Under the pieces are notes generated by a model. The model was not told the DNA's origin. It did no database searches and saw nothing but the letters and a program-made list of their open reading frames with translations. DNA of 13,793 nucleotides from an uncultured Brevinema sp. Its GTDB lineage: Bacteria > Spirochaetota > Brevinematia > Brevinematales > Brevinemataceae. The DNA lies in NCBI GenBank assembly GCA_947036575.1, contig CAMQSH010000038.1, positions 1 to 13,793 on the forward strand, read 5' to 3'. Below are positions 1 through 6,968 of this stretch, in pieces (within the stretch, counting starts at the first letter, position 1; every line of letters begins with the position of its first letter). The position numbers and the translations under genes were made by a program.

Positions 1-63
1 TTAAAGAGCCACTACCTCAAATAAATTTACCATAATTAAGTATACCATATAATTGAGAGATTA

Positions 64-520
64 TCAATCTTTTTTTGTACATGCGTACAGCGTATATGCA
101 GACAGTATTTTTATTTCTTCTGGTATTAAATCTAAGTTTAATTAAAAAATCTTTGCCCTTTGTGTTCTACAAACACAACTTCTTCTTGAGTATCTGAAGG
201 TTCAAAATGTTTTAACTCAAGTCCATATATTGTATCTGCTAAATAAATACCTATATATTTTACTGTTGTTTTATAAGTAACAGAGTATAAGGCTTCGTAT
301 GTAAACTAAAAGTAAATTTTATATCTTCATCTTCTGTAGGGATAGTAAAATTAATAGCATCAATAGACATAGAACCCTTTTTTACCAATATATCAAAAAA
401 TATAACTAAACACATATATATTAGCACCTGTATAAGCTGATCTTCAAATTCTTTGTTAGTTGCAGTGGTTTTAGATATAGTAGAACAAGATTCCAGTAAT
501 AATAACAAATTAATAAATAT
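64..520 (-). pseudogene. Decayed lipoprotein gene, probable RIP-toxin relic
   Basis: Three reading-frame pieces on the minus strand join into one plausible protein. Piece 1 (about 508 to 300) gives a leucine-rich leader and ESC, then TISKTTATNKEFEDQ. Piece 2 (299 to 138) gives YEALYSVTYKTTVKYIGIYL and ends QRFFN. Piece 3 (about 137 to 64) gives LNLDLIPEEIKILSAYTLYA then CTKKD. Each switch needs an indel, one near 300 and one near the T run at 144-149. The 5' end aligns in DNA with the leader of the intact lipoprotein gene at 1428 (AGGTTTAT, then TATTAAT, then GAATCTTGTTCT), but the stretch holding ATGAAAACAC is missing, so no good start remains; only a TTG at 508 is left. Piece 2 resembles the N-terminal beta-sheet half of ribosome-inactivating proteins (KYIG-IYLADTIYGLEL against LYLLGFIGRSNIYYYF in the neighbour). 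No EAxRF catalytic motif is present, so the catalytic half is lost. The decay is well supported; the RIP assignment is moderate. Confidence 0.6.
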
Positions 521-603
521 AAACCTGTGGAAAAGTGATAAATATTTGTTATATAGGTATTATTATTTTAATTCCACTTAACATCGAGAATATATACACT
601 ACT

Positions 604-648
604 AAATCCCCCCTATATCTTAGAAAGAGATATAGGGGGGATTTTTTT
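604..648. terminator. GC-rich 15-bp hairpin terminator
   Basis: A perfect 15-bp stem (606-620 with 628-642, including a run of six C paired with six G) closes a 7-nt loop. A run of seven T follows on the plus strand; on the minus strand the tail is only TTTAGT. The hairpin lies 55 nt past the stop of the minus-strand toxin gene and before the decayed lipoprotein gene, so it most likely ends the toxin transcript despite the weaker tail, and may act in both directions. Confidence 0.75.
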
Positions 649-696
649 AGAAATATTAGTAATCTTTTTTAAGATTTAAAAATAGTAGTTTTTGAT

Positions 697-1428
697 TTAG
701 TATTTTTTTGCGATGTTAATTTTTTTAACAGCTGGGGCGTCATTTCTAAGAGCTTTTTGAGACAAAGTTTGCCAATTTTTAACATCATCTTCATATAAAG
801 CACTATTCATAGTTTTGGTTGTCCCTATAATAGCCATTAATGCATTTGCTACAGATTTGAATCTAAATGCTTCAGCCGTAGAGAATATAATAGTAGATAA
901 TGCTTTTTTTAAAGTAGTAGGTTGATTCCCATTAAATGTCTCTAACATGGTAATATAAGATCCTAAATTAGCACCAGTATATACTCCAGGCATACCTAAA
1001 GAAATATAACTTCCTGTATAACCTAAATTTTTGTTAGCTATAGTACCAGGAATCTTAATAATAGAAGAATCTGAAAAGTAATAATAAATATTTGATCTTC
1101 CGATAAAACCTAGTAAATACAAATCTTTTGTTCGAAAAATTAACTGAACCATATCATCAAAATAATAAAATTTTATGATAAAATATTCTTTGTCACTAAC
1201 ATTTTTATTTATTCGTACATATTTAACATCTGATAGGTCAGATATAGTTTCGACAACTTTTCTATATCCATCTCTAAATACATTCTGATTATCTATCTGC
1301 AGAATTAACGTTGCTACTCTTTGTTTTTGTAATTGCTCTGATGAATGTACAAATTCCTCACTAGGTGTGGATTTGTTTATAGAACAAGATCCTAATAATA
1401 ATAGTAAACTGATTAATAGTGTTTTCAT
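697..1428 (-). CDS. Lipoprotein with ribosome-inactivating protein (RIP) domain
   Basis: A 243-residue exported protein. Residues 1-15 are a lipoprotein signal (MKTLLISLLLLLGSC, Cys15 lipidated). Residues about 42-230 match the rRNA N-glycosidase fold of ricin A and Shiga toxin A, which remove one adenine from the sarcin-ricin loop of large-subunit rRNA. Matches to ricin positions: Tyr104 in DLYLLGFIGRSNIYYYF (Tyr80), Tyr141 in TGSY (Tyr123), Glu186 and Arg189 in AEAFRF (Glu177 and Arg180), Trp219 in KNWQTLS (Trp211). Spacings agree closely: Glu-Arg 3 against 3, Arg-Trp 30 against 31, Tyr-Tyr 37 against 43. The mature part, about 229 residues, is slightly short for a RIP A chain. No B-type lectin chain follows. 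The start has AGAGG six bases upstream (1435-1439); a TATAAT lies at 1476-1471 without a clear -35. The gene stands alone and ends at a hairpin. Fold and active site are read directly from the sequence; a toxin role against a eukaryotic host is inferred. Confidence 0.86.
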   Translation of the reverse strand: MKTLLISLLLLLGSCSINKSTPSEEFVHSSEQLQKQRVATLILQIDNQNVFRDGYRKVVETISDLSDVKYVRINKNVSDKEYFIIKFYYFDDMVQLIFRTKDLYLLGFIGRSNIYYYFSDSSIIKIPGTIANKNLGYTGSYISLGMPGVYTGANLGSYITMLETFNGNQPTTLKKALSTIIFSTAEAFRFKSVANALMAIIGTTKTMNSALYEDDVKNWQTLSQKALRNDAPAVKKINIAKKY

Positions 1429-1723
1429 AATAAACCTCTGTTAATTTAATTACATATCTTTTAGTTATATATTATATGAAAATTAATAGTAATATTTTTA
1501 TTTTATACAAATTAATTTAATCGTATATTAATTATATTTATTTTTCCTCCTTAAATTAGAAAATGTTATTCCCCAATTTTATTATAGATTTAAACTTATT
1601 TAGTGATCCTTCTCTTTATCATATATTATATTTACTTAATAGCAACACTTTATACTTTATATAGATTTTACTTGATAACTCTATAATTTATAAGGTTTAG
1701 CAAGCTTTATACTTTTTGACAAT
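1429..1723. other. AT-rich intergenic stretch upstream of toxin gene
   Basis: No gene is seen on either strand. On the minus strand it holds a strong Shine-Dalgarno without a start codon (AAGGAGGA, 1552-1545), followed by stops in all useful frames, and a possible -10 box at 1476-1471 for the toxin gene. The orphan ribosome site suggests that another gene once lay between the terminator at 1724 and the toxin gene. Confidence 0.5.
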
Positions 1724-1761
1724 AAAAAACACACCCTAGTTATAGTATGGGTGTGTTTTTT
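1724..1761. terminator. Bidirectional intrinsic terminator
   Basis: CACACCC (1730-1736) pairs with GGGTGTG (1749-1755), extended by an A6 run (1724-1729) pairing with a T6 run (1756-1761), with a 12-nt loop. U-rich tails exist in both directions. It sits 8 bases after the stop of a minus-strand gene remnant and is probably that gene's original terminator, now serving the regulator gene. Confidence 0.85.
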
Positions 1762-1769
1762 ATTAAGGC

Positions 1770-1955
1770 CTATGTAAATATAAATGATGGTTTTACTTTG
1801 TAATACACATTATCTTCAGTAATAGGTGGAGTGCCTACTTGAGTCGTAAAATTAAGAGTAGTAATACTATTAATATCATCAGAATTAGCTAACGCTATTG
1901 TTAGTACTTCTGCTGTATTAGGAATAGGAGGTCTTGTTGTATTAAAGGAGTATTT
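1770..1955 (-). pseudogene. Orphan C-terminal fragment of an unknown protein
   Basis: An open minus-strand frame of about 61 codons ends in TAG at 1770 and has protein-like composition (PPIPNTAEVLTIALANSDD, then LNFTTQVGTPPITEDNVYYK). It has no start codon or ribosome site and opens just after an in-frame stop at 1958-1956, inside the 3' end of the regulator gene. It is followed directly by a good terminator. This looks like the intact 3' end of a gene whose 5' part was replaced when the regulator and sugar cassette arrived. The family is not recognised; an exported or beta-rich protein is possible from its Thr/Asn-rich composition. Confidence 0.5.
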
Positions 1956-2685
1956 TTATATTTAATGCTGTCCATTCATCAAGATTGTCAGGATATTGAT
2001 CTGTGATAATATTTTGGATTTGATCTATTTCTAGAATTGTCCAAGGAAATAATACTTCAAATTTAGAGTGATCTGCTAGAATAAATCGTTGTGTTGCTTT
2101 TTTGAATAAAAAATACTCATTAGCATTATTTGTATCTCCTTTTAAAGTAACTCCTCTTTGAGGGTCAATTCCCATGGCACTTACAAAACTTTTATCTGGA
2201 TACAAATTATGTAATGATATTTCAGAGAGTCCTTGGAAAGTGTGAGAATTTAATCCCCATAGACCTCCTATATTAATTAATTTAATGTGAGAATATTGAA
2301 CTAATTTATTTAAAACATTGAGAGAATTTGTAACAACTGTCAAATCTTTTTTATTTAATAGATGATCTAGCATGTATAAAACGGTAAATCCACCACCAAT
2401 AAAGATGGTTTCTCCATCTTGTACTAAAGAACCTGCTATTTGACCTATTTTTTCGCTAGCTTTTTTTTGAATTTCTGATTTTCTCTGTGTTAAAGAAAAT
2501 TGATTATATAGAGGAGTCTGAACACTTCCTCTAGTAAAAATTAAAAGTCCTTCTTGATGTAAAGAGTTTAGATATTTTCTCATAGTAGGTAAAGTAACCT
2601 TACAAATAGTAGTAAGTTCTATAACAGATGCTTTCCGATGTTGGTCTAAGTAAGATAATATTTTTTCTCTATCTTCATATTTCAT
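1942..2685 (-). CDS. DeoR-family transcriptional regulator of the sugar operon
   Basis: A 247-residue repressor-type protein, normal length for the DeoR family. Residues 1-57 form the winged helix-turn-helix (REKILSYLDQH, then LTTICKVTLPTMRKYLNSLH for recognition). Residues about 75-235 are the sugar-phosphate sensor domain: DGETIFIGGGFT, VVTNSLNVLNKL, NIGGLWG, FVSAMGIDPQRGVTL and RFILADHSKF follow the family pattern (TNS, GG, GxDxxxGxT, aDxSKF). In typical members the first loop reads GST; here it is GGGFT. The start ATG has AGGAG five bases upstream. It is divergent from the PTS operon, so control of that operon by a phosphorylated sugar is the natural inference; a palindrome over its own -10 suggests autoregulation. 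The 3' end overlaps an older gene fragment. Confidence 0.9.
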   Translation of the reverse strand: MKYEDREKILSYLDQHRKASVIELTTICKVTLPTMRKYLNSLHQEGLLIFTRGSVQTPLYNQFSLTQRKSEIQKKASEKIGQIAGSLVQDGETIFIGGGFTVLYMLDHLLNKKDLTVVTNSLNVLNKLVQYSHIKLINIGGLWGLNSHTFQGLSEISLHNLYPDKSFVSAMGIDPQRGVTLKGDTNNANEYFLFKKATQRFILADHSKFEVLFPWTILEIDQIQNIITDQYPDNLDEWTALNIKILL

Positions 2686-2693
2686 ACTTGCTC

Positions 2694-2712
2694 CTATAAT
2701 AAATTATTATAG
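2694..2712. promoter_or_regulatory. Candidate operator, 19-bp perfect palindrome
   Basis: CTATAATAA, a central A, and TTATTATAG form a perfect 9-1-9 palindrome. It covers the -10 box and start region of the regulator's own promoter, where a repressor would block transcription. It shares ATAATAAAT with the inverted repeat at 2826-2842 below the operon promoter. The AT-rich background lowers confidence. Confidence 0.5.
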
Positions 2713-2735
2713 ACTATTACTTATATTTTAGTCAA
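2706..2735 (-). promoter_or_regulatory. Promoter of the regulator gene
   Basis: On the minus strand TTGACT (2735-2730) and TATAAT (2711-2706) are 18 bases apart, giving a start near 2699 and a very short leader of about 14 bases with AGGAG at 2695-2691. Confidence 0.7.
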
Positions 2736-2740
2736 TAAAA

Positions 2741-2760
2741 TTTACAGTACACTATGTAAA
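2741..2760. promoter_or_regulatory. Inverted repeat upstream of operon promoter
   Basis: TTTACA and TGTAAA arms are separated by 8 bases, 28 bases above the -35 box of the sugar operon and just behind the regulator promoter. It could be an activator or repressor site; there is no clear match to a catabolite-responsive element. Confidence 0.35.
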
Positions 2761-2788
2761 GAAAGGAAAAAGTAAAACAATTTTCCTA

Positions 2789-2816
2789 TTGACAAAAATA
2801 ATTTTTCTTTTATAAT
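2789..2816 (+). promoter_or_regulatory. Promoter of the PTS operon
   Basis: Consensus TTGACA (2789-2794) and TATAAT (2811-2816) are spaced by 16 bases. The predicted start is near 2823, leaving a leader of about 50 bases. Confidence 0.85.
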
Positions 2817-2825
2817 GAAAATAGA

Positions 2826-2842
2826 TAATAAATATTTTATTA
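2826..2842. promoter_or_regulatory. Candidate operator just below the operon start site
   Basis: TAATAAA, TAT, TTTATTA is a perfect 7-3-7 palindrome a few bases after the predicted transcription start. The left half, ATAATAAAT, also occurs in the palindrome at 2694-2712, as expected if the same regulator bound both. Confidence 0.35.
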
Positions 2843-2873
2843 ATATAATCATATAATATAAGGAGTTAATATT

Positions 2874-4196
2874 ATGAGTTTTATGGATAAATTCCAAGAG
2901 ATAGGATTTAAATTTTCGAATCAACGGCATATAGATGCTGTTAAAAATGGTGTGTTAGCATCTTTACCAGGAACATTAGCAGGATCAGTATTTCTGATTA
3001 TTAGGTATTTTCCTATTCCTGGTTGGGCAGGCTTTTTAGAAACTGTTCTTGGTCCTAATTATGCAGAAATTCTTTCTTATCCTATCGCTGCCACTTTTGA
3101 TATGGTGGGAATAGCTGTTTTATTAGGTGTTGCTTATAATCTTGCTAGAAGTTATGAAGTTAATCCTTTTATGGGATCTATTATAGCATTAAGTGGATAT
3201 TTCACTCTTACCCCATCTTTTCATATGCAGAATGTTGCAGAATTGGATCAAATGATACAAGTTTCAGGAACATGGGCTTTATCTTATACGGGAGCAGGAA
3301 GTTTATTTGTTGTTATTTTTACTGCTTTGATTTCTGTAGAAATTTATCGTAAAACAGTTCAAAGAGGATTTGTTATAAAGCTTCCAGATATGGTACCACC
3401 AAATGTTTCTAATAATTTTATGGCTATTATTCCAACATTTATAGTATTAGTTGTTATGTGGATTGTTAGAATAATAATTAGTTTGACACCTTATGATACT
3501 ATTCATAATCTTATAAATGTTATTATACAGGCTCCTCTATTAAATCTAGGAAATACTTTCTGGGGATATTCTATATTAATGTTCTTAAAAGATCTTTTAT
3601 GGACTGTAGGTATTCACGGGCCTAATCTGATATCACCTATTTTAACTCCTCTAGAAATATTATTCAGAGATGCTAATAGAATTGCTTTTGAAGCAGGAGA
3701 AACACTTCCTTATATTTTCACACAATCATTTAGAAATATTTTTGTTCAGAATGGAGGGTCAGGAAATACGTTGATGTTTACATTTATGTGTGCCTTTTTG
3801 GGTAAAAGTGAACGAATTAAAGCTATCGGAAAATTATCTTTAGGACCAGCACTTTTTCAAATTAATGAACCTATTATTTTTGGAATACCTATCGTTCTAA
3901 ATCCTATTATGATAATTCCTTTTATTTTAACTTCTTTTTTAGGGATAGTTATAGGATATTTTGCAACTACTTTAGGAATGATTGTTCGATTACCTGGAAT
4001 AGAAATACCATGGACAACACCACCTATTATTAATGCATATCTAACATCAAATGGAGAGGTATCTATGGTAATAGCTCAAATAGTTACCTTACTTATGACA
4101 GCTATAGTGTATTACCCATTTTTTATAATTGTTGATAAGCAAGCACTTGCAGAGGAAAGAGGTGAAAAGATCACTCCAAGTTCAGGAAATATTTAG
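2874..4196 (+). CDS. PTS EIIC permease, cellobiose/chitobiose (Lac) family, copy 1
   Basis: A 440-residue membrane permease of the CelB/ChbC type that carries a beta-linked disaccharide across the inner membrane while EIIB phosphorylates it. About ten hydrophobic segments are visible. Family motifs: NGVLASLPGTLAGS (25-38), the TLTP segment (111-114), LPDMVPPNVS (170-179), WTVGIHG with His248, and FQINEPIIFGIPIVLNPI with Glu332. The equivalents of His248 and Glu332 contact the sugar in the Bacillus ChbC structure. Start: ATG with AAGGAG eight bases upstream. It is the first gene of the operon, 34 bases before a near copy. No EIIA or EIIB domain is fused or adjacent. Substrate is inferred: cellobiose, chitobiose or another beta-diglucoside. 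Confidence 0.93.
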   Translation: MSFMDKFQEIGFKFSNQRHIDAVKNGVLASLPGTLAGSVFLIIRYFPIPGWAGFLETVLGPNYAEILSYPIAATFDMVGIAVLLGVAYNLARSYEVNPFMGSIIALSGYFTLTPSFHMQNVAELDQMIQVSGTWALSYTGAGSLFVVIFTALISVEIYRKTVQRGFVIKLPDMVPPNVSNNFMAIIPTFIVLVVMWIVRIIISLTPYDTIHNLINVIIQAPLLNLGNTFWGYSILMFLKDLLWTVGIHGPNLISPILTPLEILFRDANRIAFEAGETLPYIFTQSFRNIFVQNGGSGNTLMFTFMCAFLGKSERIKAIGKLSLGPALFQINEPIIFGIPIVLNPIMIIPFILTSFLGIVIGYFATTLGMIVRLPGIEIPWTTPPIINAYLTSNGEVSMVIAQIVTLLMTAIVYYPFFIIVDKQALAEERGEKITPSSGNI

Positions 4197-4230
4197 TCGC
4201 AATATGTATAAAATATAGGGAGTTAATATT

Positions 4231-5553
4231 ATGAGTTTTATGGATAAATTTCAGGAGATAGGATTTAAATTCTCGAATCAACGGCATATGGATGCTATCA
4301 AAAATGGTGTTTTATCATCTTTACCAGCAACATTAGCAGGATCACTATTTCTAATTATTCGATTTCTCCCAGTTCCTGGTTGGTCAGGAGTTTTAGAAAC
4401 TGTTCTTGGTCCTAATTATGGTGCTATTCTTTCTTACCCTGTTGCGGCAACCTTTGATATGGCTGGTATAATTGTTCTATTAAGTGTTGCTTACAATCTA
4501 GCTAAGAGTTATAAAGTTGATCCTTTTATGGGAGCTATTATAGCATTAAGTGGATATTTCACTCTTACCCCATCTTTTCATATGCAGAAGGTTGCAGAAC
4601 TAGATAAAATGATGCAAGTTTCAGGGTCTTGGGCTTTATCATATACAGGAGCGAGCAGTTTATTTATTACTATTTTTACTGCTTTGGTTTCTGTAGAAAT
4701 CTATCGTAAAGTAGTGCAAAAAGGATTTGTTATAAAGCTTCCAGATATGGTACCACCAAACGTTTCTAACAATTTTATGGCTATTATTCCAACATTTATA
4801 GTATTAGTAGTTATGTGGTTTATTAGAGTAATAATCAGTTTGACACCTTATGATACCATTCACAATCTAGTGAGTGTTATGATACAAACACCTTTATTAA
4901 AATTAGGAAATACATTTTTGGGATACTCCGTGTTAATTTTCTTAAAAGATCTTTTTTGGACTATAGGTATTCATGGACCTAATATGCTATCACCTATTTT
5001 ACTACCTATAGAAATATTGTTTAGAGATGCTAACAGATTAGCTTTTGAAACAGGAGAAGCTCTTCCTTATATTTTTGCGACACCTTATAGATCATTATTT
5101 ATTCAATTAGGTGGATCAGGAAATACTTTTATGTTTACACTTATGTGTGCTTTTTTGGGTAAAAGTGAACGTGTTAAATCTATCGGGAAATTAGCTTTAG
5201 GGCCAGCAATTTTTCAAATTAATGAACCTATTATTTTTGGAATACCTATTGTTCTAAACCCTATTATGATGGTTCCTTTTTTACTATCTTCTTTTTCAGG
5301 GGTAGCGGTAGGATATCTAGGGATGTCTTTAGGTTTAGTTGGACGATTGCCTGGGATAGACATTCCTTGGACAACACCACCTATTATTAATGCCTATATG
5401 GCATCAAATGGTGATCTAACTGTGGTATTAGCTCAAATAGTTACCCTAATGGTGACAGCTGTGATATATTATCCGTTCTTTAGAATTGTTGATAAGCAAG
5501 CACTTGCAGAGGAAAGAGGTGAGACTATAGTTCCAAGCACAGAAAACAAGTAA
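4231..5553 (+). CDS. PTS EIIC permease, cellobiose/chitobiose family, copy 2
   Basis: A 440-residue protein colinear without gaps with the preceding permease and about 78% identical by hand count. The DNA around both starts is nearly the same (GGAGTTAATATTATGAG and onward), so this is a tandem duplication that carried its ribosome site along. His248 in WTIGIHG and Glu332 in FQINEPIIFG are kept, so it should be active. Differences cluster in residues 283-293 (ATPYRSLFIQL against TQSFRNIFVQN) and 346-375, while the pore motifs are untouched, which fits divergence in sugar preference. The gap to the next gene is 64 bases, with no terminator. Confidence 0.93.
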   Translation: MSFMDKFQEIGFKFSNQRHMDAIKNGVLSSLPATLAGSLFLIIRFLPVPGWSGVLETVLGPNYGAILSYPVAATFDMAGIIVLLSVAYNLAKSYKVDPFMGAIIALSGYFTLTPSFHMQKVAELDKMMQVSGSWALSYTGASSLFITIFTALVSVEIYRKVVQKGFVIKLPDMVPPNVSNNFMAIIPTFIVLVVMWFIRVIISLTPYDTIHNLVSVMIQTPLLKLGNTFLGYSVLIFLKDLFWTIGIHGPNMLSPILLPIEILFRDANRLAFETGEALPYIFATPYRSLFIQLGGSGNTFMFTLMCAFLGKSERVKSIGKLALGPAIFQINEPIIFGIPIVLNPIMMVPFLLSSFSGVAVGYLGMSLGLVGRLPGIDIPWTTPPIINAYMASNGDLTVVLAQIVTLMVTAVIYYPFFRIVDKQALAEERGETIVPSTENK

Positions 5554-5617
5554 TCATAAAATTTATAAAAGATGAGATATAATATTATTAATATGATATT
5601 TATTTTGGAGGAAATTT

Positions 5618-6937
5618 ATGCATGAAACAAAACTAGAACAATTTATGGACAAGTACTTTTTACCAATAGCTCAGAAATTATCCGAGCAAAAGCATTTACA
5701 AGCAATAAGAGACGGGCTTATACTGTCTATTCCTTTTGTTATAGGAGGTTCTATTTTTCTTATTTTAGGAAACTTACCTATTCCTGGATATAGTGAGTTT
5801 ATGAGTGAAATTTTCGGTGAAAAATGGAGTATAAAATTATCCTATCCTATAACAGTAACTTTTGATTTAGTTGCACTAATAGCTTCTGTAGGAATTGCCT
5901 ATAATTTAGCAAAAGGCAATAAAGTAGAGCCATTGATAGCAGGCATGATATCTTTAGTATCTTTTTTATTGGTTACCCCAGGAAAAATTCTTATTGCAGA
6001 TCAGACTGTATCAGCGTTTTCATCAAACTATTTAGGAGGGAAAGGGGTATTTATTGCAATAATATGTGCTATAATTTCTACAGAAATTTATACATGGTTT
6101 ATTAGAAAGAATTTTGTAATAACAATGCCTGATATGGTTCCTCCAGCAGTAGCGAAATCTTTTTCTGCATTAATCCCATCTATAGCTATTTTAATTTTAT
6201 TTCTATCAATTAAGATAGCACTTGAAAGTACTCCTTATGAAGATATTCACAAATTAATTACTAAGATTATTTCAGACCCACTAACAGGATTTTCAGCGAC
6301 TATTTTTGGGGGAATTGTTTATGTTTTGATTAACTCTGTTTTTTGGACCTTTGGAATACATGGCGGAAGTATGGCTGGCATAGCTTTTAATCCAATGTGG
6401 GTAGTTATTAGAGATGTAAATATAGCAGCTTTCCAAAAAGGAGAAGCAATTCCCCATATTATAAGTCAAGAATTCTTTTTTACCTATGTTTTTCTAGGAG
6501 GAAGTGGAGCAACTCTTTGTTTGGCTATTGGCTATTTTTTATTTTCAAAAGCAAAACAATATAAAGAAATAGGCAAACTATCAATAGGTTCAAGTTTTTT
6601 CAATATTAACGAACCTATAATATTTGGATCTCCTATTGTTTTAAATCCTTTACTAATGTTGCCATTTATTTTAGCACCACTTACTTTGACACTTATAAGT
6701 TATACAGCGATAAAAATGGGATTAGTAGCACCTGCTTTTCTAACTGTTCCTTGGACAATGCCTGTGATAATAAGTGGTTTTCTTGCAACTGGGGGTCATA
6801 TTAGTGGTGTTATTTTACAGATTGTTAATTTAATAGTAGGCTTTTTTATTTATTTTCCTTTTCTTAAAATGTTAGATAAGAAAGCTGCTTTAGATGAAAA
6901 AATACAGTCTGAAGAAATTTCAAAAACAAAACAATAA
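5618..6937 (+). CDS. PTS EIIC permease, cellobiose/chitobiose family, divergent copy 3
   Basis: A 439-residue EIIC of the same family, much less alike than the first two. It has a longer N terminus (MHETKLEQFMDKYFLPIAQK), as is usual for CelB/ChbC. Motifs kept: PDMVPPAVAK (171-180), FWTFGIHGGS with His248, FNINEPIIFGSPIVLNPLL with Glu332, and VPWTMPVIISGFLATGG near the C terminus. About ten membrane segments. Ribosome site GGAGGAAA. It ends 31 bases before the glycosidase start. Its sequence looks more typical of the family than copies 1 and 2, so it may be the ancestral transporter of the operon. Confidence 0.92.
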   Translation: MHETKLEQFMDKYFLPIAQKLSEQKHLQAIRDGLILSIPFVIGGSIFLILGNLPIPGYSEFMSEIFGEKWSIKLSYPITVTFDLVALIASVGIAYNLAKGNKVEPLIAGMISLVSFLLVTPGKILIADQTVSAFSSNYLGGKGVFIAIICAIISTEIYTWFIRKNFVITMPDMVPPAVAKSFSALIPSIAILILFLSIKIALESTPYEDIHKLITKIISDPLTGFSATIFGGIVYVLINSVFWTFGIHGGSMAGIAFNPMWVVIRDVNIAAFQKGEAIPHIISQEFFFTYVFLGGSGATLCLAIGYFLFSKAKQYKEIGKLSIGSSFFNINEPIIFGSPIVLNPLLMLPFILAPLTLTLISYTAIKMGLVAPAFLTVPWTMPVIISGFLATGGHISGVILQIVNLIVGFFIYFPFLKMLDKKAALDEKIQSEEISKTKQ

Positions 6938-6968
6938 AAATAAAAAATCTCAAATTAAGGAAGATACT

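Noticed and set aside
697..1428. Spiroplasma origin of the RIP region, with TGA read as Trp
   Set aside because: Tryptophan is encoded by TGG and TGA ends several frames, so the host uses the standard code; a distant transfer of the RIP gene is still possible.
2742..2930. Minus-strand hydrophobic open frame across the operon promoter
   Set aside because: It covers the divergent promoters and the start of the permease gene; its hydrophobicity comes from AT-rich DNA.
6894..6968. Longer start for the glycosidase, adding 25 residues
   Set aside because: The extra part overlaps the permease gene out of frame, is Lys/Gln-rich and unlike GH4 N termini; the ATG at 6969 has a ribosome site.
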